From positions 1 through 7,998 of the forward strand of contig JAJDEK010000021.1 in assembly GCA_029259875.1 (NCBI GenBank): a stretch of DNA of 7,998 nucleotides. The letters run 5' to 3'. The DNA comes from Planctomycetaceae bacterium. GTDB taxonomy: Bacteria > Planctomycetota > Planctomycetia > Planctomycetales > Planctomycetaceae. A program made the position numbers and the translations under genes. The notes beneath the pieces were generated by a model. The model was not told the DNA's origin, did not search any database, and saw nothing but the letters and a program-made list of their open reading frames with translations. Below, piece by piece: positions 7,542 through 7,998 of the stretch; position 1 is the first letter of the stretch, and every line of letters starts with the position of its first letter.

Positions 7542-7998
7542 TTAATGGTTGAATAAAAATTCTTTTGTATTGATCATAACCCAGATAATATCTTCGTAGG
7601 CATCTTTTTCGGCTTGTCCAGTCGATAATTTCTTCGGATCAGCGGCCGATTGTTTTCGTTTTTTCTCCAGGTGTTTTAAAGCAGTGTCGAGTTCGTTTTG
7701 TGTTGGTAACCGAGAGAGAGCATGCAAATATAATTCGTTAATGTGGGTTCGGTCGTTCTTCGTTTTGTCACGCGCCAACTGGGATGCTCTGCCATCCGGA
7801 GCGGAAAGAAGTTTCTGCATCGCATAAGAATTGATCAGATGCAGGCTTTGAGCCAGATCGGCATTAGCAGTTCGTTCGCATTCACATGCGGTATCCATTT
7901 GCGGTCGACCAAACACACGCAGAAAGAACGATTCCAGATTGGACGAGTCATCAGGTAGCGCAACAGCACGAACTCCCACTGGTTGATGATTGAAATTA
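7542..7998 (-). CDS. C-terminal end of a DUF1553 (PSD1) family protein, truncated by the window edge
   Basis: The frame is open from the right edge to the TAA at 7544-7542, giving 151 visible residues. The GTG at 7979 is an internal codon, because the residues before it (NFNHQP) continue the family pattern. The visible part carries the recognisable end of DUF1553: VFGRPQMDTACECERTANA, LAQSLHLINS, INELYLHALSRLPTQNEL and the terminal INTKEFLFNH. Full-length planctomycete members usually carry an N-terminal cytochrome-like PSCyt1 or DUF1549 (PSCyt2) region before DUF1553; that part lies outside the window, so haem binding cannot be judged. The PPC-domain gene follows after 6 nt, indicating an operon. 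The family is exported and its biochemical function is not established. Identification is by recalled family motifs, with high confidence in the family only. Confidence 0.9.
   Translation of the reverse strand, partial: NFNHQPVGVRAVALPDDSSNLESFFLRVFGRPQMDTACECERTANADLAQSLHLINSYAMQKLLSAPDGRASQLARDKTKNDRTHINELYLHALSRLPTQNELDTALKHLEKKRKQSAADPKKLSTGQAEKDAYEDIIWVMINTKEFLFNH

Noticed and set aside
7977..7979. GTG as the start of a complete 145-residue protein
   Set aside because: The upstream in-frame residues NFNHQP continue the DUF1553 pattern up to the window edge, so this is the tail of a longer protein.
1..7998. CRISPR arrays, tRNA/rRNA genes, insertion sequences or defence genes
   Set aside because: No direct-repeat arrays, transposase motifs, terminal inverted repeats or RNA-gene signatures were seen; almost all bases are explained by four coding regions.

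Overview
The window looks like chromosomal DNA of a planctomycete, possibly a Gimesia/Rubinisphaera-like member of the Planctomycetales. The lineage call rests on gene content: a DUF1553 (PSD1) C-terminus coupled to a secreted protein with pre-peptidase C-terminal (PPC) domains, and large TPR plus FG-GAP/VCBS plus ASPIC/UnbV proteins. The genus is a guess. Base composition looks moderate, there are few Shine-Dalgarno sites, and no mobile, RNA or CRISPR features are visible.

Layout: two gene pairs point towards each other. On the + strand, positions 1-1917 hold the 3' part of a CRTAC1-like gene (FG-GAP/VCBS repeats, then ASPIC/UnbV) whose reading frame is open through the left edge. It overlaps by 17 nt a second, complete gene of the same family (1901-4915). 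That gene has an N-terminal hydrophobic anchor, about nine TPR-like helical repeats, the same six-motif calcium-binding repeat region and the same UnbV C-terminus. The two are a tandem, diverged duplication and almost certainly co-transcribed.

After a 64-bp convergent gap (4916-4979), the - strand holds a secreted 851-residue protein (7535-4980) with IPT-like and PPC domains and a C-terminal lysine/alanine-rich coiled coil. It starts 6 nt after the stop of a gene truncated by the right edge (7998-7542), which encodes the C-terminal end of a DUF1553 protein.

Working together: all four products look exported or surface-associated and built for binding rather than visible catalysis. The + pair probably displays calcium-stabilised beta-propeller-like domains, with TPR scaffolds, outside the cytoplasmic membrane. 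The - pair is the planctomycete combination of a DUF1549/DUF1553 protein with a PPC protein, whose biochemical role is not established. No link between the pairs is visible other than adjacency. I see no clear evidence of a wholly new system; the most interesting items are the overlapping paralogue pair and the coiled coil inserted near the end of the PPC protein.
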